Shown: piece by piece, positions 61,707 through 64,000 of the stretch
How the letters are laid out: every line of letters starts with the position of its first letter
How positions within the stretch are numbered: position 1 is the stretch's first letter
Assembly (NCBI GenBank): GCA_041649955.1
Contig: JBAZMD010000002.1
Span: 50,332 to 114,331 of the forward strand
Direction of reading: 5' to 3'
DNA length: 64,000 nucleotides
DNA from: JAQUPP01 sp041649955
Lineage (GTDB): Bacteria > Patescibacteriota > Patescibacteriia > UBA2591 > JAQUPP01
Translations under genes and position numbers: made by a program
Notes under the pieces: model-generated
Databases searched by the model: none
Told to the model about the DNA's origin: nothing
Seen by the model: only the letters and a program-made list of their open reading frames with translations

Positions 61707-64000
61707 TTATTTCTTGCAGACATCCGCATCTGGTTTTAACTGACAAACAATATTTTTCAACTCATCAATTTCTTTTTGTTGTTCTTTAATAGCATTAACA
61801 GAAGCCCAAATAACAGGATCACCATTATAATGCAGATAACCCGTAGAATCAACAGTAATTGCTTCCGGAATAACTTTCTGGACGTCTTGGGCAATTATAC
61901 CAATATGCACACCGGGTACAACAATTCCTAAAGCATTATTTTCCTTATAAGTATAACGAATTGGATTAATCCTCATTATTTCTGCCAAACCACGATCATA
62001 AGTGCCAACTACATTTTTTAATCGGCCATCTGAAGTGGTAGTCCAAGTGGTAGTAGTAGTTTTGGCGGCGTCATCATTTCCAAGCTGTAATGTATGGGTT
62101 GGATTCGTTATCCCGATACCGACTTTACCGTCTGAAGTAATTCTTATTCTTTCTGAGTTATTAGTCATTACTTTTAAATTTCCATCACTTGCCCAATCTA
62201 AACCAGTATCAGTATCGCCAATAGCTAATTTTATTGTCGGATTATTTGTTCCGATACCGACATAACCTGCAAAATAATTTCTGCTATAAATTCCTTCTGA
62301 ATAAATACCATAAGCTAGTGAGAGAGCATTATAATGACGCGCTCTTATTGCTACACCACTATCACCACTGTTGCAATTAGTTATACCGACTACAGCACCA
62401 CCACTAGTATCTTCCATGGCCCAGGAACAACCCTCTCCATTGCCCATTTCTCCGACAACACCAAAACCAGCTCCATTATTAGCTCGGGAAACCCCCCAAA
62501 CGCCTCGAGTAAAACCCTCGCCATAAACACCAGTTGACATTTCAGGATGTATATTATTAAAATAACCTGCGGGAGCAAAAGTTGGACTAGCTCCATGTAC
62601 ATCTGTTATAACTTCTAAAGCATGTGTTGGTCCTGTCGTCCCGATGCCGACGTTGCCGGCAAAATAATTTTTATCATTCGATCCTTCCTGATAAATTCCA
62701 TAGTTATTAACGGCTCCAGAATTGTCCTCTATGTAAACACCTATGGCATTAGTTCCGCCATTGCATACTGCCTTCGCATCAACACCATAAGCAGAAACCG
62801 TACTATACCCTTTACCAACAAATTTACCTCCTATTCCTGAGATAGCACTACCGTAACCAACCCCCAAAACACCAGTGGCTTGATAACCGGAATCATCAAT
62901 TGCAAAACCAGCTAATCCAATTTTATACCAGTCTGGATGGTCTGAAGCTGAAAAATCATAAGCTACATTCCCTGTTTTTGCGACAAGCCCTAATCCCCGC
63001 GGATGCCCAAGACTGGTCGTAAGCGAACCGGCTTGTAAGATATAAGCTTTCTCATAGAATGCCCCCATGCTCGTTGTCCCAATGCCGACGTTGCCGGCAG
63101 AATCAAGGGTCATGCTTGGAGTTGTATTAAGTCCTGGATTTGTGTACTGTGATGTATAAAACTTCAATCCACCAGAACCTACTCCGCCAAGATAACTTTC
63201 ATAACCGCTTATTCTTCCATTTATTGAAGAGTCGTTATACCATTTAAAATCTATACTTTGCTCATATCCGACACCATATCCAGTTGTATCAGTTCCGAGC
63301 GTCAATAAAGTCTTTTGCGCAGCTCCCGGCGCTCGAACAGTTAATGGATTCCCCGGATCCGTCACCCCGATGCCAACATTGCCGGTGGATAAAATTCTTA
63401 ACGCGTTACCCCCTGTTCCAGTAGTAGAAAATTGTAAATCACTGGAATTAGCAGGATTTTTTATTGTCCATCTTGGAGCTGAAATTGTCCCATCTCCTAC
63501 TATTTGAAGACCTGTTTCTTTTGTTGTTGGAGCAGTACTTTGAATTTGGATATAAGCATGGTCGGAATTACCAACAACCAACAATTGTCCTTGATACGAC
63601 CCATTTCGCGTACCATTTATTTGTAATCCATTCTGCGGGCTTGTTGTCCCGATGCCGATATATCCAGTGGTCTTTTTGACTGTTAAATAATTAGCAACAC
63701 CAGTCTCTCTGATTGTAAAATCTCCCGCATTCGGATATCCGCTAAATAATCCCCAACGCACATCTCCAGATTGACCACCTTTAATGTATTGAGCTGCATA
63801 ATTATTAGTGCTCATAATTTGCGATTCCACAACCCCTGAACCATAAACATCAAGATTAAAGCCTGGAATTGTCGTCCCAATGCCGACTTTGCCGTCGTTT
63901 TGAATAGTCATTTTGGCATTAGCCAAGGTTACTGCAGTTGTGTTATCTGCTGTACTACTTAATGCAAAATGTAATTTACCAAGACCGTAAGTTGCTGTTC
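61707..64000 (-). CDS. Tail-fibre-like protein with C-terminal peptidase S74 domain, partial
   Basis: The reading frame is open to the right edge of the window, so the N-terminus lies outside; in-frame codons before 63926 read SSTADNTTAVTLANAKM. At least 760 residues are visible. The body has many repeats of the form GNVGIGTTxP, typical of long beta-helical fibre or surface proteins. The C-terminal ~110 residues are an S74 intramolecular chaperone with the catalytic Ser in TSDGRLKNV and IGIIAQDVQKVIPEA, then a coiled coil (SVNAIKEQQKEIDELKNIV). The S74 domain cuts itself off after the fibre trimerises. Phage tail spike or a cellular surface fibre. Confidence 0.88.
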   Translation of the reverse strand, partial: TATYGLGKLHFALSSTADNTTAVTLANAKMTIQNDGKVGIGTTIPGFNLDVYGSGVVESQIMSTNNYAAQYIKGGQSGDVRWGLFSGYPNAGDFTIRETGVANYLTVKKTTGYIGIGTTSPQNGLQINGTRNGSYQGQLLVVGNSDHAYIQIQSTAPTTKETGLQIVGDGTISAPRWTIKNPANSSDLQFSTTGTGGNALRILSTGNVGIGVTDPGNPLTVRAPGAAQKTLLTLGTDTTGYGVGYEQSIDFKWYNDSSINGRISGYESYLGGVGSGGLKFYTSQYTNPGLNTTPSMTLDSAGNVGIGTTSMGAFYEKAYILQAGSLTTSLGHPRGLGLVAKTGNVAYDFSASDHPDWYKIGLAGFAIDDSGYQATGVLGVGYGSAISGIGGKFVGKGYSTVSAYGVDAKAVCNGGTNAIGVYIEDNSGAVNNYGIYQEGSNDKNYFAGNVGIGTTGPTHALEVITDVHGASPTFAPAGYFNNIHPEMSTGVYGEGFTRGVWGVSRANNGAGFGVVGEMGNGEGCSWAMEDTSGGAVVGITNCNSGDSGVAIRARHYNALSLAYGIYSEGIYSRNYFAGYVGIGTNNPTIKLAIGDTDTGLDWASDGNLKVMTNNSERIRITSDGKVGIGITNPTHTLQLGNDDAAKTTTTTWTTTSDGRLKNVVGTYDRGLAEIMRINPIRYTYKENNALGIVVPGVHIGIIAQDVQKVIPEAITVDSTGYLHYNGDPVIWASVNAIKEQQKEIDELKNIVCQLKPDADVCKK

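Overview
The window looks like a piece of chromosome from a low-GC Candidate Phyla Radiation (Patescibacteria) bacterium, most likely of the Parcubacteria group. This is inferred from gene content, not from a marker tree. Supporting features are O-antigen ligase/TPR proteins, giant secreted proteins with lamin-tail domains, a RodZ-like HTH gene directly behind ftsK, type IV pilins encoded with an O-antigen ligase, transketolase split into two subunits, a stand-alone PaaX/Cas2-fold protein, and stop use that follows the standard code. Most genes lack a Shine-Dalgarno sequence, and several promoters sit so close to the start codon that the mRNA should be leaderless or nearly so.

Layout. 1-7.0 kb (minus): pgk-eno, a small gene of unknown function, a fused O-antigen ligase/TPR protein and a Wzx-type flippase. 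7.3-34.6 kb (plus): a long surface-polysaccharide locus. It begins with a WbpA-B-D-E set plus a UDP-GlcNAc 2-epimerase, enough to predict UDP-ManNAcA or UDP-2,3-diacetamido-mannuronic acid. It continues with methyltransferases, an ATP-grasp enzyme, a deacetylase-like protein, a Wzy polymerase, a CapK-like adenylate enzyme, glycosyltransferases, AsnB, an initiating sugar-phosphate transferase, a frameshifted aldo/keto reductase, a split transketolase, two TylF-type methyltransferases, a CapD/WbpM dehydratase and a Wzz-type protein. 34.6-41.2 kb (minus): recA, gmd, a RodZ-like gene, ftsK and a GT39-type transferase. 41.3-48.2 kb (minus): a 1720-residue secreted lamin-tail protein, its partner gene, and a PaaX/Cas2-like gene bracketed by perfect 40- and 46-bp palindromes. 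48.2-54.5 kb (minus): a pilin operon (two pilin-like genes, O-antigen ligase, TPR protein, methyltransferase, radical SAM protein, GT2). 54.7-58.0 kb (plus): LCP-family attachment protein, der, pth. 58.0-64.0 kb (minus): an accessory zone with a lipoprotein, a tRNA-like sequence and structured RNA, a cupredoxin, a REP-associated tyrosine transposase with its own REP palindromes, a T9SS-tail-like secreted protein, a MITE-like inverted repeat, and a peptidase-S74 tail-fibre-like protein that runs off the right edge.

How the genes work together. The plus-strand locus, the flippase, the Wzy, Wzz and LCP proteins form a coherent Wzx/Wzy-type pathway that builds an acidic, methylated and possibly amidated polysaccharide and attaches it to the envelope. 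The pilin operon probably makes glycosylated pili.

The most unusual signal is the density of small dispersed repeats. At least five families are present, several translated in frame inside core enzymes such as Pgk, Eno, Pth and WecB. There are also two candidate mobile or regulatory systems built on palindromes (the PaaX/Cas2-like gene and the REP transposase), and a group of single-gene transcription units with strong Shine-Dalgarno sites that differ in style from the rest.
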